DNA of 64,000 bases, from positions 11,054,001 to 11,118,000 of the forward strand of contig CM072803.1 in the NCBI GenBank assembly GCA_037013495.1, given 5' to 3'. The translations under genes were made by a program, and so were the position numbers. How positions within the stretch are numbered: position 1 is the stretch's first letter; each line of letters opens with the position of its first letter. Positions 47,309 through 58,789 of this stretch are shown here, in pieces. Source of the DNA: Hippophae tibetana (lineage: Eukaryota; Streptophyta; Magnoliopsida; Rosales; Elaeagnaceae). The notes under the pieces were generated by a model, which saw only the letters and a program-made list of their open reading frames with translations, did not search any database and had not been told where the DNA came from.

Positions 47309-47775
47309 CTAGATAAAACTATATCTTGGTACTTTAATCAATTGTTAATTAAACGCACCCAAAAAATGTTTTCACAAAATCACTTGACATATCATAAACA
47401 TGAAGTCACACTCTATGTATTACTAATATGGAACTAGAAAACAATTTTTCTAAAAAACTTTATTTTATAAATCGCCAAAGTTTTACTCATGTGTTCTAAT
47501 TAAATCAAAAACTCAAAATGATGGGATATTTTTAGAAAAATTTTCACTTTCCTCGATGAAGGTAATAGCTACAATGCATCACTGGGCACTTGGCTAGAGA
47601 CTTTGGCAAGCACTTGATGAGCTACAAAAGTAGTCATTTTTTGTTTGAAAATTTCTAAATAAGTTCATCACAAATACTAGAAAACACAAAAAAAAAACAC
47701 AATGCAAACACACAATCTACACATGCCAATTATATGCTCTAACTCTAAAAGTAGTTTGTGTATCATACAAATATA
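47309..47775. repeat. Dispersed repeat, copy 1
   Basis: This block matches 56168-56650 in the same orientation, with the shared order AGATAAA.TAT.TCTT, ACCCAAAAA.ATGTTTTCACAAAAT, GAGCTACAA, TTTGTTTGAAAAT and CATGC.AATTA.ATGCTC. It is non-coding. In the second copy it precedes a possible retroelement ORF on the minus strand, so it may be an LTR or leader. Confidence 0.6.
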
Positions 47776-48299
47776 TGACATATGTTATTGTATGCAATAA
47801 TGAACTAATAGCAATTGCCCTTACATAGAGGATAAAATTACACTAACTAAAACATAATGACTCCATTTTTTCCATATGAGAATGTCAATACAAAAAACAA
47901 CATGACTTGAAATCTTCGTACTTTTCTTTTCATGGGAAAAAATTGCATAGCCTATATATACAAGTAACATAATACATAATACATTCATGTAATCTAATCT
48001 CAAGGAATTCATTCCCGTGAGCAAACTTTGACTTATGACAAAAAGACCCCCAACACTCCTAACTCTAGTGCCTCTATCATATTGTGCTTCATCAATCTTC
48101 ACGATTCAACACATCTATGTTGATGTACCATTCTATGAAGCATGTCTAGTCCAAAAACTCCATCTAAGCTTTACAGTCTGTAGCTACACTTGTGTACTAC
48201 ATGCATGAAACAAAACATTCACATGAAACACATAATGCCAAATTATGTGTATTCACTAAAAGATTACAAGCAATATACAACGGTCTTAATCTTAGAGTG

Positions 48300-49348
48300 A
48301 GAATAAAATAGGAAGACTATGAGTAAATGATCGTCTTATATGTTATTTAGGATAAATATTATGTAAAATAATTCACAAAATTTTATAGATCAACTATTGA
48401 CCATATTAAAAAATATTCTTTTAAGAGGATTATTATCGTCATCATTGTTATTAATTAGGGCATTTAATAGTCATGTTATAAATTTTTTTTAACCACATAG
48501 GGCTTCATGCTCCCTTTCACTCCACATATCTAAAATCTCTCATAAATTATTTTTCTCACACTGTCCAGCCATCGTCGAAGGTATCCAGCTACATGCATTT
48601 CACATCCTCAATGGCACTAACATCATAAGTCATGTGTAGGCCTCACCATCGCCTCCAGTCATTACAAGCTTGAAAAATGTGATATTTAGGAACTCATTCT
48701 CATGTGTCAACTTTGAAACTTTTGTTTTTTAATTTTTCACTTCCTATAAAAATGTTCAATTTTTTTTATTAGTTTTTTTTTTACCTATTTGTAGTTTACA
48801 TTCTCACCAAATCAAGTAGTAATTGGTGTTCAAGGTGAGTTTGTGGAGGCCAATACTACAACGAATTGGATTCCATTGGAAAACAATATCACATGGTAAA
48901 CTTAAAAAAATCCATTTTTTTTGGTTTTTTTTGTAATTTTGCTTTTGGGTCCTTTGGGATTTTGGGTTATGTATTAATTAATTTGAAAGGAGTTTTCTTT
49001 TCATTTTTTGGTTTTATTTGAAAATTTTCTTTTGAGTGGTTTTGAATTTTGGGTTATGTATTAATTAATTTGAGTGCGATAGATAGGAACCAGGTTAATA
49101 AGGATTATGAGATAAGAGAGGTATTATATTCAATTGTGATAAGGCAAAGTACCTTGGGCTTGGATGGTGCCTACAAGTTATACATAGGACAGTCTCTGAC
49201 AATCTTATAAGATTTTTTATAGGATGATCAATGACCATCTTATATATATAATTCTTTTAGGACACTCGATTATAGGATGGTCATTGACCGTATTAAAAAG
49301 TATATGAGGATCAATGATCGTCCTATATTGTGTTTTTTTGTTGTAGTG
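48300..49348. mobile_element. Decayed CACTA-like miniature with inverted subterminal repeats
   Basis: The right end TTTTTTTGTTGTAGTG (to 49348) is a CACTA-type terminus. Next to it motifs such as ATGATCGTCCTATA and GGATGGTCATTGACC recur (49210-49330). Similar motifs occur in the opposite orientation at 48325-48420 (AAATGATCGTCTTATA, CTATTGACCATATTAAAAA). The left terminus is not recognisable, so the limit is approximate. No transposase is present. Confidence 0.45.
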
Positions 49349-50016
49349 AATCTAACCCAATACACTGGTAAACAATGATAGGCTTGTAATGAAGTAGTGC
49401 AACCTACACTCACATATTATGCAGTAAACCATGCAACAATCAAACAAGTTATGCACACAAACTTCCAACTTTTGACATAGAAAATTAAAGTAATAACTTT
49501 ATATGAGTCGAAGAAGATATACAAGGTGTAGTAATTCTAATCACTCTTGAAACAGTAAAGAAACAAATAATATATACTAAATCAACATAAAAACAACACT
49601 GAAACAAACAAACATACAAACCTTTCATTGATAAAGTTATTTTTGACTACAAATGAGTTCATAACTCAAGAAAAAGTGCATCAAAAATATTATTAAAAAA
49701 AATAAAGAAATCAAGACTCGATTATATCCTCATCATCCTCTAAGGTAGCTCGACTAGTCTGTGTACCATATACCTTACAAGTAGTAACTTGAAAGGCTCT
49801 TTCAAATAGGTTAGTAAAAAAGTTAACAAGTGGGTTGATATCAATCAATCAAACTTATGACTCAATGTTCTGAGGGCCATTTTTGAATAGTATACATCAT
49901 CGAATTAAGCACTAGTGGTGTGTATATGAGAAGCAACATAACTGACATGTGGATAAACTAAAGGTCGAGAACTAGTAGACCATGAGAATTGTATCGAAGT
50001 GTTATAAAGTAGCTCT
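49349..50016. other. Spacer, nothing recognised
   Basis: AT-rich non-coding sequence; no supported frame. Confidence 0.4.
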
Positions 50017-50778
50017 TACAGAAACGAAGTTTGGGTCCAATTTCTTGGTTGTACAAATATATAATTATGGGTAAAAGCAAAATAATAAGTAGTGAAAAAT
50101 AAATGGCACACAATGATTTAAGTGGTTCAACTTTTCAATGTGAAAAGTCTACTCCATTAACGACGACATATCGAGAAAAATCCATTAATAATCAAATGGA
50201 GATACAAACACCAATTTTCAAAGATTCAAAAAATATACCAAAACCCAGATACTTTAACAGGAAAAATATTCTCTCTAATTTACTGGTAATATACAACAAG
50301 ATAAATTAACAAACTTTCTATTTAATGAAATATTACCATATAAATAATATTAGTCGCTAACTGTATATTTTCGACCCTTCTCTAAACTGCCGAACAAGTA
50401 GCAGCTCCACTCTTGGAGGGTGAAACATTTGACAAAAAGAAAAGGAAGCGAAGACCAAACCTCATCGAAGTTAGAGGCTGTGATAGCTTCTGCTCGAAGT
50501 GGTTGGAGTTTTGGAGGTAGAGAAGGTAGCGATGACCGAATGGAAAATAGAGGTTTGCCATAGCTTCTTCCTTGCCTGATGGAATCACTGCAAATGGACT
50601 CTTATAGTCTCACTCATTGAATGGTTCAAGGCTAGATGGAGCAAGGTTGTGGATAAAGCTTGCAGCTCTTTATTCTTCTTCTCTGTCAACTGCTCTTTCT
50701 ATTTTCTAATTCAAATATGGTGGCCTCTTTTAATCAGAGGAAAGGAAAACTAGCTACCCATACTCATAGGAACAAACA
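50017..50778 (-). repeat. 3' LTR of the deleted copia element
   Basis: Shares CGAAGTT(T/C)GGGTCCAATTT, AACTTTTCAATGTGAAAAGT and TAGGAACAAACA with the LTR at 54297-54955. Two short frames inside (50103-50309 and 50382-50588) are not genes. Confidence 0.75.
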
Positions 50779-50789
50779 AATAACCAAAT

Positions 50790-51650
50790 AATCCTCATTC
50801 AAAGCCCCGAAGTGTGATTATCTTCTACAAACACTAATCAAGTCCAAGCAATGCTTGAACTTGTTAAATGGAACTAGTTTGGTTAACAAATCAGTTGGAT
50901 TCTCTATAGTGACTATCTTATTGACAACAATAGCGCCCTAAGATACAATGTTACGAACGAAGTTATAACTGACATCAATATGTTTGGTTCTTTCATGATA
51001 CATAGTATTCTTGGTCAAGTGTATCACACTTTGACTATCACAAAATACAATAAAAGTATCATGTTGTAAACCCAAATCACAAACCAAACCTCTAAGCCAA
51101 ATAGATTATTTCACTGCTTCTACTGCTGTTATATATTCTGCCTCTATGGTAGACAAAGCAACTGTAGATTGTAAAGTAGCCTTCCAACTAATGGGACAAT
51201 GAGAAAGAGTGAAGACATAACTTGTAAGAGATATTTTTCTATCCAAATCACCAACATAATCGGAGTCCACATAACCAATAACACAACAAATTGTATTAGA
51301 ACTTCCATAATATACCAAACCAAAATTAGATATTCCTTTCAAATACGATGTATCCATTTCACTACTTGCCAATGACCCTTGCGAGGATTACCCATATATA
51401 TGTTGACAACACTAACTGCATGTGAAATGTCCGGATGAGTACAAACTATAGCGTACATCAAACTACCAAAGACACTAGCATATTGAACATGAGACATGTA
51501 TTGCTCTTCTTCTTCTAACTGTGGTGACAAATCCAAAGAAAGTCTAAAATGCGTAGCTAACGACGTACTCAGAGGTTTAGACTCTTTCATACCAAAATGT
51601 TCAAGAACTTTTTCAATATAACTTTTCTGAATCAAATAAAGCTTACCCGC
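50790..51650 (-). pseudogene. Copia RNase H and RT C-terminal part
   Basis: The frame 51635-51339 starts IQKSYIEKVLEHFGMKESKP and continues VQYASVFGSLMYAIVCTHPD; 51372-51106 gives YVDSDYVGDLDRK...WKATLQSTVALSTIEAEYI, the RNase H domain. Downstream to about 50820 follow FCDSQSVIHL, HERTKHIDV and [15 protein letters not shown], the end of the polyprotein. The motifs are well kept but frames shift near 51360 and 51090. At 51651 the reading is interrupted by the solo LTR and continues at 53386. Confidence 0.85.
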
Positions 51651-53380
51651 TGATGAGCGAAACCAACATCACCAATACTGTCAATACTTTGGTTTTATAT
51701 TTATAAAACTCTCGCAAGTGCACAAATCATTTCGTAGAAAATGATAAGTATACTCCCAAGGTCGATCTTAGGAAGGAATGTATGTGGTTTTTAATTTATT
51801 ATCCAAACTTTTAAAAACGAAATTAAATCCTAAACATCCTGTCACGATATTTTGGGTTTTTGTGTTTCTAATCTAATAACATAAAAATAAACATAGATAT
51901 GGATTCAATAAAAATTTATGCAAATTTTATCATTTCTAATAGTGGAGTATTTCTGGATATCATAACTAAGTTAATTATGCTTCCTCATATTATTTAGGTT
52001 ATTAAAGATATAAATTGATATTTATTGATTCTCTCTTTTTTATATGAATACCACCTTTGGTGGGGTTAGATATTCTTTGTTAACTAAACAAATCAATTAA
52101 TACCTATGGGTGGGGTTGATAACTAATTTGGTTAATTAAATTAATTCATTTTTCTAAGAGATTGAAAATGAACCATTTAAATGCCACCTTTGGTGGGGTT
52201 AGACAGTTTAAACTTTATTCAAGGTGTCCAAATTAAACCTAAGAATTTAATTATCCGAGTACTAACTTTCAAGTTTTAAAACCACTACTGAAAACATATT
52301 GTCAATACATTTTCACATAATAATTCTTATAAAAACTTTTGAAATAGAGCTTCACTTTAACTATCGGGCGATTGTACCAACAAATAAAAGAGCACTACTC
52401 TAAATCAGACTGGATAACTAAACCTTAAAATCTAATTTTCATATTTAAGTTTGTAATGAAAAATCTTGAATAAAAATAAAATCAATTCATTTTAGAGATT
52501 TTTACCTATTTAATATTTCGCAAGCATAACAACGTTATTATTATATCATGTTTACAAACAGCTAGCAAAGTTAAATTTAATCACAGATAAATTAAATATA
52601 ACATGTAAGAATAAAACATAAAAAATAACTGTAAAGAAAATAAAATCCTTCCAGTACTTCGATTCTATTCCCGTTGCTGGAAAACCACCAAACAGAATTT
52701 GCACTCACATTTAGTGAATCGAAAAGCAAATAAATTACAAAAATATAACTAGTTCTTCTCAAAAAGAGAAGAACTCTAAAACTAAGAGAAACTAACTAAG
52801 AAAAGCTAAAAACTAAGAAAAACTTAAAAACTTAGAAATGAGAGAAAGAAAGAGAAGAGAAGATGTATTTATAGGTGTGTTTAGTTATGAATAGAATAGA
52901 GGTATTTATAGGAGAGGATGGAGAGAAAAAGTGGGTGAAAAAATGGTGGAAACGCGGAGTAGTGAATGATGATGTCATTGATGATGTCATGCTAATGTGA
53001 GGCGGCGGTGTGCGTAGATTGGGGCAGATGGGCGCAGCGGCGCGCACGGAATGGGCGTGCTACGGCGGCTTCTCGGCACGGTTGCGTGCGCGATTTCCTC
53101 TTTTTTGACATTTTTAACCCATTTTGTCCAATTTTTCCATATTTGTTGACTTTTTCTCATTTATTTATGAATAAATTTGTGATGTATTGCCTGCAGTATT
53201 CCTTTTTGAGTCTTTAAGTTACATTTTTAAGCGAAAATACCTTAAAAAACAATAAGAATACCCGTGATTCCGAAAAGACAAATTTATATAAATATATGAT
53301 AAAATCATACAAATATATATTTTTAATCAATTAATATGTATAAAATCATGGTAATTTTAGTGTTTTTTGAGCACTCATCA
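51651..53380 (-). mobile_element. Solo LTR of a Ty3/gypsy-type retrotransposon, copy 2
   Basis: Starts TGATGAGCGAAACC and ends GAGCACTCATCA, with a perfect 5-bp duplication CCCGC (51646-51650 and 53381-53385). It is the same family as 1530-3328 along its whole length, with a few short deletions. TATAAATACCTC on the minus strand lies at about 52910-52899. The CRE-like sites are changed to TGATGTCA (52970 and 52982). Inserted in the RT frame of a copia element. Frames at 52832-53047 and 53008-53217 are not genes. Confidence 0.9.
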
Positions 53381-53385
53381 CCCGC

Positions 53386-54290
53386 TTGTCTATCCTTGTA
53401 AATTTTCATGGCCAATATTTTTTTCACTGCACCAAAATCTTTCATTTCAAACTCACCACTAAATTGCTACTTTAATTTCTGAATCTCTGAGTTATTCCTA
53501 GAAGCAATAAGCATCTAATCAACATAAAACAACAAATAGATAGAAAAACCATCATGAAATCTTTTATGATAAACACAACTATCATAATCACTCCTAGAGT
53601 AACCATGATCAATCATAAAAGAATCAAACTTCATATACCACTACCTAGGGGATTGCTTCAATTCATATTAATACTTTTTTAGAAAACAAACATGATCTTC
53701 CTTATCTGGAACAACAAACCCCTTTGGTTGATGCATATATATTTGTTCCTCAAGCTCACCATGTAAGAAAGTTGTCTTGACATAAAGTTTTTATAATTCA
53801 ATGTCAAATAATGCAACCATAACAGCAACACACGAATAGAGCTATGTTTCATAACAGGTCAAAATACTTCATTGAAGTCAATACCCTTTGCAATAACACG
53901 TGCCTTGAATCTAGCTATTTCTACCTTAGGTATACCTTCCTTTTTCTTGAGGACCCATTTTTTTCCAACAATCTTCTGACCCTTAGGCAATTTCAGCAAT
54001 TTCCATGTATGATTCTTATGAAGCGATTCAATCTCTTCATTCATAGTAACCAGCCACAGAATAAACTCATCATAAGTGATAGCTTCATGATAACTAGAAT
54101 GTTTATGCACCTCAATAGCCTCTTCTATAGACAATGCAAAAGAAACTAAGTCTGCATCTATATACATCTAAGGGTGTCAAATCTCTCTTATTCCTTTACC
54201 CTTTGCATTACTTTATGGTTTCTCATGTTGCACTTATGCTACATCGTGAGTAGAATCTTATATCTCATCTACAAATGGTTGATCTAAATT
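53386..54290 (-). pseudogene. Copia RT N-terminal and central part
   Basis: The frame 54167-53859 contains MNEEIESLHKNHTWKLLKLP, GKKWVLKKK and IARFKARVIAKGIDFNEVF, the start of copia RT. Minus-strand sequence from 53850 to 53386 continues in other frames with LYELKQSPR.WYMKFDSF, a broken YVDD motif (FYVD followed by a stop and MLIAS) and EMKDFG..KKILAM, ending in a phrase that joins the frame at 51650 on the other side of the solo LTR. The catalytic motif is lost. Confidence 0.85.
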
Positions 54291-54296
54291 AGCTCT

Positions 54297-54955
54297 TGTT
54301 GAAGCGAAGTTCGGGTCCAATTTTTTTATTGCACAAATATATAATTATGGGTACCAGAAAAATAATAAACAGTAAGAAAATAAATGACAAACAATGATTT
54401 AAGTAGTTCAACTTTTCAATGTGAAAAGTTTACTCCACTAACGACGGCACATCAAGGAAAATCCATTAATAATCAAATAAATATACAAATACCAATATTT
54501 AGAGATTCATAAAATATACCAAAATCCTGATACTTTATTAGAAAATAATTCCCTATAATTTACTGGTAATATATAACAATATAAATTAACAAATTTACTA
54601 TTTAATCAAATATTACCGTACAAATAATATCAGCCACTAATTGCATATTTTCGACCCTCCTCTACACTGCAGAGCAATTGGAGCTGGTGAATGTGGAGAA
54701 GACAACGATGGCCGAATAGAGAAAAAAGGTTTGTGATGGCTACTGCCTTGCTCGATGGAGTCACTGCAAATGGACTCTTTACAATCTCACTCATTTAATG
54801 GTTCAAGGTTGGGTGGCTCAAGTTGGTGGATGAAGCTTGTAGCTCTCTGTTCTGCTTCTCTGTCAATTGCTCTCTCTATTTTCTAATTCAGCTCTAGTGA
54901 CCTCTTCTAATTAGAGGAAAGGAGAAACAACTACTCGCACTCGTAGGAACAAACA
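54297..54955 (-). repeat. 5' LTR of the deleted copia element
   Basis: 659 bp, from TGTTGAAGCG (plus strand) to AACAAACA. A (TA)n run follows at 54956. Its inner side joins directly to RT coding sequence. Confidence 0.7.
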
Positions 54956-55479
54956 TATATATATATATATAAGAAGAAGAAGAAAATGGTTTAATATATG
55001 TGTTTTGGGGCTAATATTGTTTTGGGCCAATATTTAACACGAAGAGCAAGCTGCTTCAATATGAAGATATGCTTACTAAGCTACACCAATGATCGGTGGT
55101 AAAAGGATAACTCTTGAGCAATAGCAATATAGTAACTAGTCATTTTCTATTTAGTGGTTGTCAGCTCCTGTCATTAAAGAGAAATCTTTAAATATTGATG
55201 ACTTTGGGGAGAAAAAATGGGATGACTATGAGAAGAAGTACAAACACTCTAAGAAGATGAAGATTTGGGGTTAGATTAATTAGCCGAGGATGAGGAAAAT
55301 GATGAGAAGGATAAACAGAAACAGACAATAACGTCTTACCAAAAGAATCTCTCAAGTGGGAAAGTGTTCGAAGATAGATTTACCCCAGTAGGTGATCAAA
55401 CAAGGATAGTAGAAAGTAGGGTGAGGGCAGAAGAGCAATGAAAGGCAATAATCCTATAGATCATAATAGTTATATTTAT
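54956..55479. other. Purine-rich spacer, nothing recognised
   Basis: Starts with a (TA)n microsatellite and GAA-rich run. About 55190-55350 is rich in GAAGAAG/GATGAGGA and would encode acidic/Lys-rich residues on the plus strand, but no continuous frame or domain was recognised. Confidence 0.35.
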
Positions 55480-56095
55480 AGTCCAATTGTAGAGAATAGC
55501 AACACAAAAGTGACCATGGAGAGTCATCGTTAAAGAAGTATGAGATCGACGATGATGAAAACGTTCACGATATCACTAAGATGGTGCCAAAGGGAGGTAG
55601 CATTTAAGGAGAGAGTATCTCCATCAAACATTTGTTGACTATTAGTCAACATACTAGACATCCTATTGATGTCTCAAGAACCTGGGTTTTGAACTTCAGA
55701 GGGAATGTTGACACTAGCAACATGCATTCTCATACTCGAAAGGAGGATGAGGAATGGTAGATTTTGAACATCTGAAAGGGACAATATTCTAATAACATCT
55801 TCCCTTGAAAATGTGACTGAACGTCCTTAAAGAGTGAAAGAAACAAAGAAATCACGAGTACGGAAAGGATTAATAGCATAATATAGTTCATCCACAAAAT
55901 TAGGATACTAAGAATATGCGAGAGTACAAAAAACAATAGTAAAGAAAAGTGAACAAACTTTCTCAGATGATAGGAAAGTCATCAATCTAGATTGGTCTTT
56001 CTGGAACAAAAGGAGTAGCCATATAAGTAGTAGCAGGTTTAGCAGCAGGATCAGTAGAGGCATTTATGTTCCTTTTGGTTCTCTTTTGGGCCATT
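55480..56095 (-). pseudogene. Possible retroelement ORF ('putative plant transposon protein' type)
   Basis: The minus strand opens at about 56095 with MAQKRTKRNINAS, a typical basic start. It then gives FVDELYYAINPF and SFTL.GRSVTFSREDVIRIL (about 55900-55790), similar in pattern to the F(Y/E)-ANL ... V.GR.V.FS...I...L signature of plant retroelement ORF1/'putative plant transposon protein' domains. A later segment with HHLSDIVNV fits the same family loosely. Stops interrupt the reading. It lies directly downstream (on its strand) of a dispersed repeat that could be its LTR or leader. The family assignment is tentative. Confidence 0.4.
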
Positions 56096-56167
56096 TCTTT
56101 TAATGAAGGTAGGCAAATGTAGAAAGTTAAAGTGTTTAAGGGGTAACAGCAGCTCACATGCATATAT

Positions 56168-56650
56168 AACTAGATAAATTATGTCTTAATACTTTAATTA
56201 ATTTTTAATTAGACCTACCCAAAAATATGTTTTCACAAAATTAATCGACATATTACCAATACAAAATCATACTTTACGCATCCTCGTACGGAACTTAATT
56301 TTTTTTTTCTAAAGACCATAGTTTACAAACAGCCAGAGTTTTCTTACATTTTTTAATTAATTTAAAAACTCAAACTGTTTATAGTAAACTTTTTTAACTT
56401 TAACGTAGCTCACTGCTATCTCTCCGACCTCCTTGGAGAGGGTAAGAGCTACAATTTTGCATCTACCATTTCGGCAAGCTCTTACCGATCACTCGATAAG
56501 CTATAAAAGTTTCCATTTTCGTTTGAAAATTGCAGAATAAGTTTTACTCAAATACTAGCAAACATCAAAACATATAAAATGCAAATACACAAGCTAAACA
56601 TGCAAATTACATGCTCCAACGCTAAGTGGTGTATGAATCACACAAATATA
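56168..56650. repeat. Dispersed repeat, copy 2
   Basis: Counterpart of 47309-47775 in the same orientation, strongly diverged. See copy 1 for the shared phrases. The adjoining open frame on the minus strand suggests the repeat may be the leader or LTR of a retroelement. Confidence 0.6.
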
Positions 56651-58235
56651 TAAACTACAAAATCTAGGTGAGTATGTAAAATATTAAACTAATAAATATT
56701 AAACTAATAACATTTTATTTTATTTAGAGAAAGATAATACACTAATTAATAAGACATATAGAATATGTGTTGAATGTTAACTCAAAATAATATAATTTAC
56801 AAACAATATGAGTTTATAGTTACATGAATCAACCTTATTTAATAAATTAATTTTTTAGAATGAAAGTTTATTTATAGTAAAAAATAATATAAATTAATTC
56901 GTCTTATCAAGTTTAATTAAAAGAAGTAAAATCAGAACATACAAAGTTAATTTCTTTTTTACTTTTAATAACTTGCTCTTTAATTTTTAAGGAATAAGTC
57001 AATAAATTTTTTGGGACTGCTATCCGTCACTTGTTCTTAATTTAAAATTTATCTTTCAATTTTATTAAAATTCTTGTGTTTACATATTAAAGATCTTTAA
57101 TTTAAAATAGGATTATGGAACAGAGAACAAAGACACAAGTTATATTTTAAATATTTTTTGAATTTTCTTAATAATTTATTTGCTTCTATTTTATGGTAAG
57201 AAGAAAAATAAAATTTTGAGCAAATAAAATAAGAAAGAAAATATTCATATGATACATAAAAAATATAATTATATAATAATAAATAATTTCTCTGTACTGA
57301 ATAATTTTCATAAATCTTATTACAAATGAGTTCAAATAATATAATGAATTATAAATAAGTACATAATTTTAGATTTTTAGAACTAAAGAAAATAACTTAA
57401 ATATTTTTTTTATAAAATAGGTTAGAGATGTATTAAAAGAATAAATACATATATACAAAGTTTTTTTTACAACCTAACTATATTTATAAATAAATTAAAA
57501 ATATAATTAAATTTAGATTGAATTATAGATATAGTCTCTATATTTTTCTATTATATAGTTTGGTTTTATTATTAATTTTTTATTTTGTCCTTTTATTTTT
57601 TTACTTTTAACACTTTAGCCCCCTTAGTTTTATTTTTATAAATTGATCATTTACTTTTTCATTTTCACTTATTTAATTTAAAATTTAATATTAATTTGTA
57701 GAAATAATCAGGTAGTATTTTCCACGATTCTAATCCAGAGTATACTTTTATCCACCGATTAACTAAATGATTATTGTAAGTGTAATTATCCCTTTTTCTT
57801 TTGTAAATCCCCTCTTTCTAAAAAACAGAAAGAAGAATAGGAACGAAAAAAATAGGAAAAATATATTATAGAAAAGAATACAATTATAATTGAAAAAAAG
57901 TTCTTTTTTTATTATTTCCTTGTATTCTTTCTTTCTAATATTCACATATACAATTCGTATCAGAATTCATGACCTCCTATAATGTATTATTTTTTTGTAA
58001 GTAAAAGGGTAGGTTATTGATATTTTTACAAGGATTATTTTATTGAAGAATAAAATTATTGCGCAACCAAGAAAAATTGAAATGAGTATTTAAATTATTA
58101 AAAAAATGATAAGATCAATTCAAAAGTACTTTTTTATTGATTATTTATTTATTATTACTATATTATCGCAATCAACTATTATACATGCTATTAAACCTAT
58201 CAAATAAAATGTATTGACCCATAACCCATTATCTC
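56651..58235. other. AT-rich region, possibly partly plastid-derived
   Basis: Very AT-rich, no supported nuclear gene. The part nearest to the trnG copy (from about 57720) may belong to the same plastid insertion, as its style (ATTATCCCTTTTTCTTTTG) is plastid-like. I could not match it to a plastid gene. Confidence 0.3.
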
Positions 58236-58306
58236 GTAAGGATAGCGAGAATCGAACCTACATCTTCTCCTTACAAGGAGAAATTTTACCATTGAACTAT
58301 ATCCAC
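58236..58306 (-). pseudogene. trnG-GCC: Plastid-derived trnG-GCC pseudogene (nuclear plastid DNA)
   Basis: On the minus strand 71 bp follow plastid trnG-GCC: GGATATAG, AATGGTAAAATTTCTCCTTG, GGAGAAGATG, GGTTCGATTC and CGCTATCC. The anticodon loop reads TTGTAA instead of TTGCCAA: one base is lost and one C has become T, so no GCC anticodon remains. Other changes (GCGG to GTGG, GCGGG to GTAGG, CCC to CTC) are C-to-T or G-to-A, the pattern expected for methylated plastid DNA in a plant nucleus. The acceptor stem no longer pairs at its end. It cannot be functional. The limits of the surrounding insertion are unknown. Confidence 0.85.
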
Positions 58307-58779
58307 ATTTTTTTTCATTCCTGAAAATATATAGATTATATTAGGGAAGAACCATAAGACTCTCTCTATATATATATTATCTACTATTTGAGTATATTAT
58401 ATACTATTTTAGTTTTTTCTATTTTTATATTAATATATACATTTTAAAAAGGGAACTAAATAGCAAGGGAAAAAAAATAAATGAATTAAATTTTGAAATT
58501 AAAAATAAGAGATCAAATCATAAAAAATAATAATAAGAGTACTTAAATGCTAAATATATAAAAATATAATTACGATTTATGTAATTGAACCTTTTTATAT
58601 TTATATTTTTTTAACTAAGATATATAATTTTGAACAACAATTTAAGAAAAACAATTTCCATCCTTATCTCTATTGTCTATAGGCATGAAGGTGTCATTAA
58701 TGGGTCATTCATTGCCTACAAGGTATCGTAATGATTTTTCTACATCTAATCCTACTTTCTTTAATTAGAATAGGCTGGA
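58307..58779. other. AT-rich spacer, nothing recognised
   Basis: Upstream side of the trnG copy, possibly also plastid-derived. The last part (58680-58779) may be early copia pol sequence but no motif is clear. Confidence 0.35.
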
Positions 58780-58789
58780 TTCCAATGTA

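Larger units (their letters stand above)
50017..54955 (-). mobile_element. Internally deleted minus-strand Ty1/copia element
   Basis: Related direct LTRs at 50017-50778 (3') and 54297-54955 (5') enclose RNase H and RT on the minus strand. The LTR reads TGTTTGTTCCTA...GCTTCAACA. Gag, protease and integrase are missing: the 5' LTR is followed within about 130 bp by the RT start, with no primer-binding site. The element is also split by a 1.73-kb solo LTR (51651-53380). No target duplication was found; both LTRs are preceded on the plus strand by TAGCTCT. Confidence 0.75.

Noticed and set aside
58236..58306. Working tRNA gene
   Set aside because: The anticodon loop is one base short and the acceptor stem end is unpaired; plastid-derived pseudogene.
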